A program made the translations under genes and the position numbers. Of a stretch of DNA of 64,000 nucleotides, positions 43,717-60,185 are shown piece after piece. The notes under the pieces are model-generated. The model worked only from the letters and a program-made list of their open reading frames with translations. It was not told the DNA's origin and searched no databases. How positions within the stretch are numbered: position 1 is the first letter of the stretch; every line of letters begins with the position of its first letter. Origin of the DNA: Aporrectodea caliginosa (taxonomy: Eukaryota; Annelida; Clitellata; Crassiclitellata; Lumbricidae); contig JACEVL010000469.1 in NCBI GenBank assembly GCA_020284085.1, positions 1,669,455 through 1,733,454 on the forward strand. The letters run 5' to 3'.

Positions 43717-46396
43717 CTTCCAACCGCCCACAGTTAGTCTCGTTCTACGAGACGGCAATAAGTGAAATGAGTGTACCTTCAAACTCTTTTTCACTTATTA
43801 AATTCCCTACTGCACTTTCGCGAGAACAAAACTTCTCTCTTTCTTTAATTCGCTGTATCTCTCATTTTGATCAGCGTACAGCTTGACTCGTCCACAGCGT
43901 TTAATCTCGGCTGTCTGCATTCATCGCCCTCCAATGCAGGGTGCGTTCGAGGAGAAGGTAGTCTCCCCCACGCAGCGTTTGGCTGGCGGCCGACATCTGG
44001 TCTTTCCGCTCCCTGGCCCGCTGGGCCGGTCGGAAAGTAGGTTGCCAGGTTCATGACCTCTGAATGTGTCTATGCACACAGTCTCAGTATACGCTGCACA
44101 CATTAGTTCCCTGTGTGTACACCTTATTCACGTGTGTACACCTCTCTGCATCAGCATTTCCATTCTATCCAAATTTTAACCGTCTCTAGGGCCATTACTG
44201 TCCGTCTCTTATCAACAGTTACAGTCCACAGTAATATAACATCCTTCATACAATCAATTCATGTGCACAACATTATTCGTAATTCATCGTGCAGTTCTCA
44301 TCCTGCATAGCCATTCATCTAATTAGTCTCGCTGTTTCTCAGTCAGTCAGTAACAGCTCATTCGTATTCATCTTCAGCGCATACATACGGCACATCTATT
44401 ATGTTAATGTCTAACAGCTTCTGCGTTCGTCCGTCTTTCTGTCTCTGTCTCATTTTACCGTGCATTCCATGCATAATCTGCTAACAGTGCTATCAAACAA
44501 CATATCAATCGTACTGCTTAGACTCTCAGCACATCAAATCAAGTATTCACATAACATAATCACTAGCACCAAACTTCTAATACAAGGAGGCTACGTCATT
44601 ACGCAGTTAATCCAATCAAATCATCCAAGCTAATAGTCACATGAAATCATCAAATCAAAATCATCAGCTCAAATCATCGACATCGTGCCATCTCATGGTG
44701 CACGCATTCTTCCATATACCATGCTACAAATCTTCCACGCGAGTTTTCCAACATTAACCTTAATTCATTTCCAATTTATATTCATACACGCATGCTGTAT
44801 AACTTCATTACCAGTTCTTCCACAACAAATCATTCATGCATCCATTCTCAATGCAATTCTACGTAAACACTTGGCAATCATCAGCAACCTACAATTCTAG
44901 TCATTATATATCTATACGTAGTTTTGATTCTAGCAGTGTCCGTTACAACTAATGCACAATCATTGCGGGCGCAAATATCTTCCGCATAAATTATGCTAAT
45001 TCTTCAGCGTGTCCATACTTCAGATTCTATCGCACAACACTGTAACTTTTGTCGTTCATAGTGTCCGTAATAGAGATATATCATCGTTAATATCATCATT
45101 CAATGCAGTTTTATCTCTACTTAATTATAAATCGTTTACGCAATTCATCTTTCGGCTACTTTTCATGATTCACATTATTCTAGACAGGCAGTCTCAAGTA
45201 ACTTTTCCAATGCATTTCATTCATACGCAAAGTCATCTCACATATTTCATACGACAACATTATGTCTAAAAATTCTACCGCACATCTAAAGATATATGCA
45301 TACTGTTAACATAATTCGTACGCTGTAAGCTAGTTTTACATATGCTGAATTCATTTCATTTTTCTGTCGCTTCGTTAATTTTCTAGTTTTTCAAAGTTTT
45401 TCATTAGTCGTTCTATTGCGACAATAACTAGGCCTATGTACTTTCTTCTACACAGTACGTAATGCGTACAAAATTCTCAAGCGATTCGGTGCCTATTTAT
45501 TCTGCGCAATTTTATGCGTTTAGCCTACACATTGCTGGCAACTATCTGTCATTCAGTTCAGTAACAGAGTCATCTTGCGGTTTCATTCACCATCGTCCCA
45601 AATTAATCCAGAATTATCCTCGGTCAGCAGAATTCGTATACGATACCATTGTACTTGAGTCTTTCACGTTTGCTCGTCTCGTGGCACTCAGTTCAGTAAC
45701 ACCAGCGGCGGTTAGACGTTGCTGAATCGGCACAATTGTTTCTGGTCTCACCACTCGTCGTCGGCAATCGAGCAAAGGCGAGATTGACAATGGACGCAGT
45801 GTGCAGAGGCGAGAATTCGACTCGGTTCGTGCCACAGTGTTCAGAAAGGACCAGTAGGATCATTTGTCGAACAGACAGACATCAGAGCAGAGTTATGATC
45901 TCTCGGTTCAGTTTCAGAACGTATTTGGACAGTGTTTCGACGAGTTTTCAATCCATAACGAGTCTTCGTTCCTCGTCTGTTTCTGAGACCAAATTTGACT
46001 CTTGGCATTCTCTCGTGAATGGAGAGAATTTCATCCCCATTATTAATTATGACAATTAATGCATAACTGTGCATTCCTTCAGTCTGTCTTTGTCATTCAT
46101 AGTTTCAAATTCAGTATCTCTTTTACTCATATAATTAATTTCATTCTGAATCTATCTTTATGTACAACACATACACATAGATCAAATATTCAAACAAAAC
46201 ATTTCTTTCTTCCATTACAATTTCTTCACTAATTCACTCATTAGTTTTAACACAGTCAGATTCAAATCTCACATACATTCATCGTCAGCATCCCATACTT
46301 TTTCTACATAAATCCCATCCTCGATCGTCGTCAGTGTGGGGATTTTAAGATTTTTGGTCTCTGGGCGCTATAGAAGTGTTACTCACTCATCGCCAT

Positions 46397-48178
46397 TTTG
46401 ACTTCTACGTCGCCCTGGTTTCGGATTGTATGGGACTGCTGTGAATGCGACTGTATATTCCTACCTACATGGGTTGCTAGGCCATTAGGGTTTCCGTACT
46501 ATTATTCTACGCCGATTTGGCCAGACAGAAGAGATGTATTCCGGGGCACCCGTGCACTGGCTCCCCTTCCTATCCTCCTCCGCCTCCATCGGTTGTGACA
46601 AGGTGGGTTATCCGAGGGTGGGTTCCCGTAGCATCCGGTCTGGTTGCAAGTAAGTGGCCAGACTTACTCGTGGATCCGCTGCTATCCGAAACCTGAGGTC
46701 TCCCCTTAAAGACCTCCATTACTTACTTGCTTAATTATAATCTCTAATTCAACAAACAAGACTGCTTCTCGTTTCATGCTTATTTCAACACATACAATTA
46801 GTCGTTACAACGCCTACACATTTATCAATCCATCTGAGCTAACAACACTTTAATACCATCAACGACAGTTTCATCCCTCATGCTCATCAACCAATACATG
46901 TTAAACTCTTCCATTCACCAGACTAACGTAATGCACTTTATACCATCAGTAATCATCCATGCACAACCATTCATTATCATGGCATCATCATTCATAACTG
47001 GTTTCCTGTAGGGTTCATACATTCGTCTACTGTCAGTCAGTTAGAAGTCGTGCACGGTTATACTAGTCCCAAGTTAGCCTCTTAATTATTATATACTCGG
47101 TCAGGTCATATAATGGCTTTCAGACTGTACCGTGACCTAGACAGCAGGGTCTAAGTTCGTCTCTGACGTCGACAGGTGAGCGCAGCAGACATCCGTCGTC
47201 GCTGTGGCCGTATACCACCGAGCTTGGCGTCGTTGGGTTGTTTCCCTCGATGTCGCTCCCGATCGTAAGAATCACATATAGAATATCCAGGATGATCACT
47301 CCGTTACACAGTGCAGAGCGTATCCGTTCCACTTTCATACAGAATACACGGACAAGCGCCGTCTTCCTTCAACCGTCGTTCCTGTTACACATCATATAAT
47401 CGCAGATCCACGCGTCGTTTACGCGTAGTATTTCCTCGTATTTCACGTATCACACGGAACCAGGCTCCTTGCCTTATAACTTCACTATATCCATCACACG
47501 AAGCTCACGCAGGCGTCGAGGCTTGAATCTCAAGGACTCGAACCCGTGGCTTAATCAATACGTGTAATCCAATTGCCTCAGCAGAGCGAGTTTCTTACTC
47601 CAGCTCACGGTCAGGCCTTCGGTTAACTGCCGTCTTCTTCATCGAGCGATAGCCTCCTCGGCCGCTCCAAGCGATTCCACGTACGCGTAACAAGGGTGAG
47701 TTTCTGTCTCACCACGGACAGGATTCACGTCGACTGTCGGTATAATCCATACTTTACGAGAGCGGATCCCGTTCTACACGGCTCCCGGGCATCGTTCCTT
47801 CCAGAGATATCCTTGGCTCCTGGTTGACTGCTTCATCCTCGGCTGCCGGCGCGTCCGCCCGAGGCAGAGCTCGGTCGGAGCTCCCTTGCTCCTGGTTCGA
47901 TTCTTCTTCTTCGGCGGCTGGAAAACGACTGCGTCTCTGCTACAGCGCACGGCCGTTTTAACCGTCGCTTCGCCGCACGGTCGGCGCCATTGGTCGAGCG
48001 TCGCTCAGGCCTCTTTCTATTGGTCGGCGTTCGGCTGCTGCGTCACTGCAGGCCGTATGCGCCGACTCCATACTTCCTCTTCCTCCTTCTCTCTCTTTCT
48101 GGCAGCGCTAGAAAACTCTCTGTTGAATTAGCTCTGGAGCTACATAATTCTAGTGGGGCTTGGTAGTAAAGCCTCACA
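46397..48178 (-). repeat. 5' LTR of element B
   Basis: TGTGAGGCTTTACTACC start at 48178; ends in ACGTAGAAGTCAAA at 46397. One copy of the 90-bp GC-rich unit. The U3 has a CCAAT-type GACCAATAGAAAGAGG and a pyrimidine-rich plus-strand run. Confidence 0.88.
47120..47338 (-). CDS. Conserved 72-codon ORF in the 5' LTR of element B
   Basis: Same 72 residues as the other three LTR copies; sense to the element. Confidence 0.33.
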   Translation of the reverse strand: MKVERIRSALCNGVIILDILYVILTIGSDIEGNNPTTPSSVVYGHSDDGCLLRSPVDVRDELRPCCLGHGTV

Positions 48179-49114
48179 ATACCCTAGACTTTTCTTCCTA
48201 GTTAGCATAGAACTAGACGGGAGCTAACAATGTGTAATTTTGTTCCGCGACAACTCGTCTACCGACATTTCGTCTACGAGTGTATCTGTATTCATTACGG
48301 CTAATCAACAGAGGTCGCTTTCTTATATAGTTTCGCTAGAACGTGCTATATATTTTCAGGTATCCAGCTTCTAATTACTGAAAAGATTATTTTCGTCAAT
48401 CCAGCTTCTATTGAATGGAAACTTAGTTTCATCCATGTATCCAGCATGGTATCCAGCTTATATTTACGGGGAAAATTATTTCGATCAATCCAGCTTCTAT
48501 TTCAATACAGGAATGTTTTCATCAATCCCACTTCCATTTAGGGAAAGAGTTTTTTCATTAATCCAGCTTCTAGTTTAAAGTGACAATATCAAATAACTTT
48601 GTAGATGAAATGTCGGTAGACGAAATTAATGTCTGTAGACGAAGTGTCGTAGACGAAAAGTCCGTAGACGAATTATTGTCGTGACACCGTAATTTTGGCC
48701 GAAACAGTTCTTTCTGGAATAGGCCTAGGTAGTAGGCCCTACGCAAAAAAAAAACTTAGGTGGCCAGGTTTAGTTGGGTGGCCAGGTTTATTACGATTCA
48801 CCCTACAACCGATTAGTGTTTCTTGCAATAGTGTCGTCGATTGTCTCACAGGTCGACTTTTTCTGCTGCAGATCTGAGTGCTAACCTTAAGCTATGTCGA
48901 AGCTAGCAACACCATATGCATCTAATGACGAGCAAGCGAATGAAGGCTCATATTGTACAGCTAATGCAAGGAAGTGTTTAGGAGTTCAGCTTAGTTTTTA
49001 CTTGACTATAAATACGTGACAGCACCAATAGAACGAACGACGAACTATTAACGTGGCTATTATAAGGACTTCATAAACTATAGGCTATCCGCTGCAACAG
49101 TATTTCGTCAGCTG
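48179..49114. other. Unassigned sequence with a minisatellite patch
   Basis: 48365-48570 is a patch of the roughly 39-bp degenerate minisatellite (ATCCAGCTTCTATTT, CATCAATCCCACTTCCATTT). Around it TCGTCTAC / GTAGACGAA motifs recur at 48256-48275 and 48600-48670 in opposite orientation, suggesting a decayed TIR element (about 48240-48680). No coding signal. Confidence 0.5.
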
Positions 49115-49585
49115 CAATCTGTGCTAAACGCCGCGGCTCGGCTGATAGGAGGCATACCAAAGTTCGCGCATATATCTTGCTTTATACGGGAGGAACTGCA
49201 CTGGCTGCCAATGCAAAAACGCATTGAGTTTAAGATCCTAATGCTTATGCGCACTTGTCTTGCAGGTCAAGCCCCAGTCTATCTTAAGGAGCTTTGTGTG
49301 CCAGTGCTTTCCATACCAGGTCGTAGATTCCTTCGGTCTGCCACTCAAGGCGACCTGGTTGTCCCTGTGGCCCGAACTTCGATGGTGCTTCATAAGAGCT
49401 TTGCTGTGGTCGGTCCATCTTTCTGGAATAGGTTGCCTAGCGACCTGCGTAATGAGCTTCTTGCTCTTTCCTTGCCCCTTTTCCGCAGGCGTTTGAAAAC
49501 CATTTTTTTCGATCGTGGTTTGGTGTTGTCAGGTCGGGAGCGCCTCTGAGGAGTATTTCTGGAAGTGGCGCTATATAAATTTACG
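49115..49585 (+). mobile_element. CR1/L2-like LINE 3' end, open over 142 codons
   Basis: LNAAARLIGGIPKFAHISCF, REELHWLPMQKRIEFKILML, GRRFLRSATQGDLVVPVART, SFAVVGPSFWNRLPSDLRNE and FFDRG are followed by the tail GTGGCGCTATATAAATTTAC. It is the best-preserved copy of this LINE C-terminus in the window, but the upstream RT is missing. Confidence 0.87.
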
Positions 49586-49799
49586 ATTACGATGTCAGCA
49601 AAAAGATAAAATTATCTCATTGAGTGACGCAATGGTAAATCTTCTTTAAATCAAACGTTTCAAATCGATTGAATGACTGTGGTTTATGAACCAAATGTCC
49701 AAACGCATTCCGTAGTTAAACCTGCGAAGGCATGCAGCAAGTTTTGCCAAAACGCGTCATATCCTTCATCAGTGGAGCGTGACCCTCATAATTATAATC

Positions 49800-50365
49800 A
49801 GATATGAGCGAACGTTGGCATAGATTGGTCTGTTATCCGACGGCGCAGTTGAGGTCGGACTGAAGAATTCTGCATCCATGCCGACGAACTATGAGCCAAA
49901 GCAGGTCTGCAAAGATTGAAGTACAGTAATCGAAGCGCATCAGGAAGAGGAATGCACGAGTAGCCTATCTCTGCGGTACAATAGTATACACGGCAGATTG
50001 CGCCTAATGACACGTATTGGACGCATTATTTTGATAAAATTTAATGACAGAACTTGCTCTATAGGTTCACGGGGCCTGCCATTGAGAGTCCACCATCCTG
50101 TAGTACAAACAAAGTCCTGGACGACGAGTTAGTCACAGTCAGAAAATCGAGACTTAACCGCTTCTTCGTCAATCCTTTGTGTGTCTATCCAAATGCATTG
50201 CGTCTTCGTCTGGTTCAACCGGAGCCAATTGGTAGACTTAGAAGATTGCACTTCTGTCATTAAACTGCGCTCACAGCTGTGGTGACAATAAATTGTCTGT
50301 GCATTATGTGCAGTAGCGGCCCGAATACTGAGACTTATGATTCGCCAAATGGAACTGGTGCCCAT
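49800..50365 (-). pseudogene. LINE RT fragment, decayed
   Basis: Minus strand: STNWLRLNQTKTQCIWIDTQ (the post-motif-C LNxxKT pattern of LINE RTs) and, further down in another frame, LRLLYFNLCRPALAHSSSAW. A truncated copy of the first part lies at about 58076-58290. Confidence 0.6.
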
Positions 50366-50768
50366 GCCCGCAGCCGTACAGTATGAGTAATAATGAGTCC
50401 ATGGTCATCATCATCATCATTAGTATGTCCAGGAAGGACTTGAGCCAGTCCAGACGTCAAACGCCGATTTCGTATGAGGTGCTGAGGTCTTTCACTAGGG
50501 TCTCTATCATGATCGACCGTGCAATGGCTATAATTGCGCACTTTTGACATATTGGTATACAACACCTTCGCCCAAAGATGAATTGCATAGCATCACAAAA
50601 AAACAGTAACTCGTCAACAAATTCACGACAGAAGAAAGTTTTGACGGAGAAGATAGAATAAACTTTTCCAGTCCTTCCCCATTCCAAACCGATTCAGATG
50701 GCACTGTGTAAGAAACTAATTTCTGTTTCATGCTTTTTGTAGGTTTCAATTCTGACGAGAAATACAGT

Positions 50769-53024
<2,256 letters not shown>

Positions 53025-53735
53025 TCAGTAAGTCAGTTGAATGAAGCAACATAGAGTTGTATGCATATGTTTCATGAAATGAATAATTATTTCTTGTCGG
53101 TTTCAGGCTTCTTCTTTATTGAAACTACAGAAGAAAAAAATTGTCATATTAAAGTTTACTTGAGTTCTTCCATATTTAAATAATCAAATTAAAATATTAT
53201 GCATTAGAATTGTAAAGCATAATATATAAATTCTTCATGTGGAATGGTCAGCACCAATCTATGACCACAAGTGCAGGAGCCAATCACTTCTGCTGCTGTT
53301 GTGCAGATGTTACATGCAATAACTTATAAACTTTTATTTTAACTGTGACTAGCTTTGATGATGTGCCATATTTAATTCACCTAAATCTAACTTCTCAAAT
53401 GGTTAATTAATTCAGTAAAGAAGACAGAAAAAAGATATATGACTTGAAAGATATTTCGTAAAACCCTAGTCGAAAAGATTTTGTGCTTGTGCAATCACAT
53501 CAAGGTTGGACATAAGTTACAGAATGAATTCTTAGTAGGTGCTATTACTAGTTATTGCTATCGTAATTATACCACCATCATCGCCATCTTCATTGTTTTT
53601 ATTATTATTCAAATGCTCAGAAACTTATTTTCTCCTAATATATGACTGAACCGTAAAAAGCACTGTTAAAATATAAATAAGAATAAAATAAAATCTGAGA
53701 TGAGAACTTGTAAAGCGTCATTCTAATATTGCTGA

Positions 53736-54110
53736 AGGTCAATACTGAAGCAAAACCTTTGTGGAACCCAAATTCCTGAGGCTAAGGAGGAATCTGACAA
53801 ACAGCCTAAGAGTGTTTAGTCGAGATCCGAAGGCCAAACAGACTGGAGATATGTCTTCAATTGTTTCCAAACAATAGTAAAGGAAAAGAGAATGATGCCA
53901 CAAAGCCAGTAGTAGTGAATTCCACTGACAAGGACAGTGTGCAAAAGGCACAGGAACCAAGAGTATCTTTTGGTAAGCTGCAACAAAAGCTAGCTAATAG
54001 AAGATGATCTTAAATGTATCCTGGTGGGAACAAAATTAAGTGGAATGAAGAAGTCAGCAAGGCATACGGCAAACAATCTACTTCTTCATCATTCTGAAAA
54101 TTCTTGTTAT
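53736..54110 (+). pseudogene. Lys/Glu-rich coding remnant, copy A, family unknown
   Basis: The plus strand is coding-like in shifting frames: GTQIPEAKEESDKQPKSV, then NSKGKENDATKPVVVNSTDK, DSVQKAQEPRVSFGKLQQKL, and GGNKIKWNEEVSKAYGKQST. The amino-acid order is maintained in copy B (60870-61230) with similar interruptions. This suggests a degraded, possibly processed, copy of a charged nuclear-type protein. The minus-strand ORF over it is a shadow. Confidence 0.35.
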
Positions 54111-54427
54111 CAGTCCCTCTGGAAACCATACAGGAACCTAAAGTGGAAATTTACTGCAGACAACAATAAATAAACTGCTATCAAAGAAATAAATTGAAAT
54201 TGGTGGCAGTAAATAACAGCTAAAATGAAATTTACCTGACTTACAGCTATGTAAGTAAGAAGAACATAAACAAAGACCTGAAACAAATAGTCGTCCATTG
54301 GAAACTGACAGTTTTTGGGGTAAAACTGCACTTTAGCGTATTTAATTATGTCATTGAACAGAATTATGTATCCTGTATTTTAGTATATTTAATTATATAA
54401 TCAATGATTTTCTTGATAACTGTCATC

Positions 54428-54940
54428 ATTCATTCATTCATTACAGAGATTTATATAGCGCCCCTTCAAGGTTACTACTCAGAAGCGCTCCCAACCCAAC
54501 CCCGGCTGAAAAGGACAGTCTTAAGGTTGCAACAGAATGCATCAGAACAAACCCTAGGCATAAGGCGTAATGCTAATGGGAGCCCATTCTATACCATGGG
54601 ACCAGCAACAGAGAAAACGTGATGCTGTCTAAAGGCAGTTTGCATGCAGGGAACGAGGAGTTCACCCTGTGTGGAGAAACAGAGCGCAGCGTCCCTGCAC
54701 ACCCAGGGCAGAGCGACAGAGCTCTTGTAAATATACAGGAGCTCCACACCAAAGCAGAAACCCGGTACATGATCCGCTGCTGGATGCGGAGCCAATGCAG
54801 GACATCCTGCATATAATCAGTGACACGACCGAACCTTGGAATATGACCAATGAGGCACGCGGCCGTGCGTAGGACACGCTCCAAGCACCCCAACCGTCCA
54901 GCCGGGAGGCCAGCACCTAAGAAGAATATCATGGTCTACA
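54428..54940 (-). mobile_element. CR1/L2-like LINE 3' end with GAAT tail
   Basis: Minus strand: LERVLRTAACLIGHIPRFGR and DYMQDVLHWLRIQQR, then the decayed C-terminus and tail GGGGCGCTATATAAATCTC plus (AATG)n. Same family as 25830-26399. Confidence 0.85.
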
Positions 54941-55804
54941 CAGTCGAAAGCAGTTCACTGACATCAAGCAGTGACAAAAGAGATACCTGTGATTATAATA
55001 AATCTAACGATAGCCCCATATAGTTGCTTTTAATCATATATTAGTGCAGATCCTGAGAAGGTATCGATAGTCTGATAGTCAGAAGCAGAGTGGCCCTTGC
55101 TAAAATATTATTGATAGACCGGGAGCAGATTATTCCTTTCTAAATAGGCAGTTACTTGAAAAGCAACAATCTTTTCGATTGTTTTGGAGAGGAAAGAAAC
55201 GTTGGCGACTGGCCTGAAGTTTGTTGAGTCAGTCAGTCAATCCGATTTCTATTTACACAAGTATTATTTTCATCAATCCAACTTCTAGTTTCACAAGAAA
55301 CTATTTTCATCAATCCAACCTGGGACAACTACCATTTTAACGCAAAAAGTCCTGGTAAAAATTCCTTTTCATCAATCCACCTTCCATTTACCCAAAGAAT
55401 TCATTTAATCAATTCAATTTCTATTTACACAACGAATTCTTTTCATCAATCTCACTTCTATTTGCGCAGAGAATCATTCTTATAAACCCAACTTCTATTT
55501 ATGCAGTTAGATAAGAGATATAATAAAACACGCTAAACTACTATAGCCTACGACCCTACGTTCAAGGCAATTATAAAATACGCTAAAATGCAGGTTTACC
55601 GTTTTCGCCTATATAATATGAAGAATTATCGACAGAATAATTTGGGAATTGTGGAGAACATAGAGGCGCCCCTGCCAGCCTGACACCTGTAACCAAATTT
55701 TAGGCATACATAATTAGAAACTAAAATGCGAAAAAAATCAGTTTTCCTTTGGCATGTTAGATCGATTATCAACTACCAGAATATGTATGTGAAACCGGTA
55801 TTTC
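54941..55804. other. Unassigned sequence with a minisatellite patch
   Basis: 55235-55500 contains about seven units of the degenerate minisatellite (CATCAATCCAACTTCTA type). The flanks hold no recognised gene or element. Confidence 0.5.
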
Positions 55805-57190
55805 CGTGGCTTAGCTTGGTAAATACGGCATTGAAGACATTAAAATAAACCTAACCTACGGGTTTACTTATGATAAACAACGTGACCTAGACTTAAAATT
55901 TCGCGTTGAAAGGGGAAGTGCTCAAACATTTACTGCACATGTAGCTTTGCGTTAAAACAAACAGCGAAAAAACAAAATAACAGAAGTGAAGAAGTTGGGA
56001 AATGGGGATAAAATCACAAATTCTTACCGTTTCTGCGTTAGGATGTTAATTCCAGGTCAGAGTTTTACTTAAAACTGATCAAAATGGCGAATAATTAAAA
56101 ACTTCAATAATGAAATGAGAAGCCTGCTTTTATTAACCAGCGGTGATGTTACTTCTGCCATCTACCGATTAAAATGAAATGGATGTTGTTACTGACGATC
56201 ATCATCAAATATAAAGATCATGACGATGAACAGTGCAGAGGGAGAAGCAGAAGAGACAGATAGCAGACAGGCAGATATACTGCGATGGAAGCAATCAAAA
56301 TTGGCCTTAACATGTTGAGGTAAATCGTCTGGCTTACCAAGGGGGTAGTTACGGCATTGAATACATTAGAATAATTTTAATGTAAACTACGACTTTAAAT
56401 ATGGTTTATATAAACCCGTACATTTTAGGTAGCTGTATTATTTTATATCGTAAAATTAAAATGCGAGCATGGATTGAGGGAAAAAATTGTTTCGCATTCG
56501 AAGTGGGGTTGATGAAACCATTTCGTCGTTAATTAGAAGTTGGATTTACTAAATAATGTTTATCGTAACTAGAAGCTGGATAACAATTAAAATGTTAATT
56601 CTGCCATCTGAAATGGAAGCGGGATTGATGATAGCTATGATGGACATCGGTAGAGTGCTTACTTACCAACGTGCGAGTACGGATTGAAGACATTAGAATA
56701 ATTTAGCAACCTAAACTACGGGATTACGGGTTTACTTATGAAAACAACGTGACCTAGACTTAAAATTTCGCGTTGAAAGCCACAAGTGCTCAAACATTTA
56801 CTGCACATGTAGCAGCACTTAAAACAAAATGAAAAAAAAACTAACAAAGTGGAGAAGTTGGGAAAGGGGGATAAAATCACAAATTCTTACCGTTTCCGCG
56901 TAAGTGTTAGTTCCAGGTCAGAGTTTTACTTAAAACTGATCAAAATGGCGAATAATTAAAAACTTCAATGATGAAATCAGAAGCCTGCTTTTATTAACAA
57001 GCGGTGATGTTACTTCTGCCATCTACCGATTAAAATGAAATGAATGACGATGTTACTAACGGTCATCATGATTATAAACGATCATTGACGATGAACTTAC
57101 TCAGAGGGATATTGTCTGGAACAGAGGCAGATATACTGCGAGGGAAGAATCAAAATTGGCCTTCGTTTGTTGAGGTAAACCGTCGGGCTT
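55805..57190. repeat. Tandemly duplicated block resembling a promoter/first exon
   Basis: 55805-56345 and 56660-57190 are about 90% alike. On the minus strand both carry GCCATTTTGATCAG, then GACCTGGAA...CGGAAACG or CAGAAACG followed by GTAAGAATTTGTG, a consensus splice donor. They lie upstream of zinc-finger array A. A TIR-minisatellite element (56410-56735) lies between or overlaps them. Alternative first exons for the zinc-finger unit are inferred. Confidence 0.45.
56410..56735. mobile_element. TIR element with internal minisatellite, copy 3 (short)
   Basis: Begins TAAACCCGTACATTTTAGGT, ends CAACCTAAACTACGGGATTA-CGGGTTTA. Fewer interior units than the copies at 39099 and 40888. Confidence 0.75.
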
Positions 57191-57337
57191 GAGGGGTGGT
57201 GGTTACCCCCCATATTTCCCTCTACGTTTTTCTGCATATTTTGTTTCCATATAGAATTTCATTTTTACATTCTAGGTCTGTAGCAGGTTCAGTCGCACAT
57301 TTTCAGGTTAACATCATGGTGGTATCTCGCGCCGTTC

Positions 57338-57706
57338 AAAAGTTATACCGATATACCCAAGCGGTTTTTCGACTATAGCGTATTCACCAGATCTTCCTGG
57401 AAGAGAAATACATAACCTGTACCATTCTGTAGAGGGAATGCAGGACTACATAAACTATGCTTACAACATTTTTCGAAAACTGGAAGTGATCAAAATAAAT
57501 GATAATACGATTATCTGTCTGAAAATGCTGATGCAACATCACAACGAGATTGATATTTCTACTTTCATGTTTGTCGAGAGCTACAGATTCAGGCTTAGGC
57601 CTATATTAGCTGAAACAGTCCTATCTGAAGATGAAGTGGTAGCACCTACAGGAAGCATAATCACAAAACGAACGTTGTTCAGTAACTTACAAAAACGGCG
57701 CAGCTG
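57338..57706 (+). pseudogene. Orphan coding-like stretch, possibly receptor-derived
   Basis: One frame stays open for about 123 codons: FSTIAYSPDLPGREIHNLYH, SVEGMQDYINYAYNIFRKLE, VIKINDNTIICLKMLMQHHN, then a less convincing tail to a stop. The helix spacing and the phrase T-I-I-C-L-K-M-L faintly recall a nuclear-receptor ligand-binding domain, but I do not recognise the protein. An AG acceptor (CATTTTCAG, 57311) precedes it. It could be an exon, a retrocopy fragment or chance. Confidence 0.3.
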
Positions 57707-58632
57707 AACACTAGCTGATATGTGGCATCCCAGCCGACGTGAACTATAACGAAGTCTTTTTTCATGAGAAGCCTTCATTTCGCTGCACCTAACACTGACT
57801 ATGGACGGTTAAGTCTTACAGTCAAATCGCGAATGATTCGCTTCTTCGATAATATGTGATTGTAACACGTCCTTTTGTGACACGTCTATCCAGATGCAAT
57901 TGTCTTCGTATGGTTCAAGTGACCAGTTTTGAGTCCACGTCCTTAGACCCATGTAGAGGAATATTTTCGGACGAGCTCAAGAATCGCTTTTTCGGACAAT
58001 CCACATGTAAATTTGGACGTTTTATGTCTACGGTCGTAAAATCGGCCATTTGGGCGTTAACGGAAACACTGGGTGCAACCGGAGCCAATTGGTAGACATA
58101 GAAGATAGTACTTCTGCCATGTACCCGCGCTCACAGCAGTGGTGACAATAAATTGCCTGTGCATATGTGCAGTAGCGGCCCGAATACTGAGACTTATGAT
58201 CCGCCAAATGGAACTGGTGCCCATGCCCGCAGCCGTACAGTATGAGTAATAATGAGTCCATGGTCATCATCATCATCATCATTAGTTTGTCCAGAAAAGA
58301 TTTGAGCCAGTCCAGACGTCAAACGCCGATTTCGTATGAGGTGCTGAGGTCTTTGATCACTAGGGTCTCTATCATGATCGACCGCGCAATGGGTATAATT
58401 GCGCACTTTTGACATATTGGTATACAACACCTTCGCCCAAAGATGAATTGCATAGCATCACAAAAAAACAGTAACTCGTCAACAAATTCATGACAGAAGA
58501 AAGTTTTGACGGAGAAGATAGAATAAACTTTTCAGTCCTTCCCCATTCCAAACCGACCCAGATGGCACTGTGTAAGAAACTAATTTCTGTTTCATGCTTT
58601 TTGTAGGTTTCAATTCTGACGAGAAATACAGT

Positions 58633-60185
<1,553 letters not shown>

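Larger units (their letters stand above)
41975..48178 (-). mobile_element. Non-autonomous LTR retrotransposon B (LARD-like), 6.2 kb, inverted relative to A
   Basis: LTRs at 46397-48178 (5') and 41975-43716 (3') on the minus strand. The interior (43717-46396) aligns along its whole length to that of element A, including a degraded primer-binding site near 46312-46340. No gag/pol. The LTRs start TGTGAGGC. The 5' ~250 bp (U3-like) is unrelated to A, while the rest of the LTR is nearly identical to A. Confidence 0.88.
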
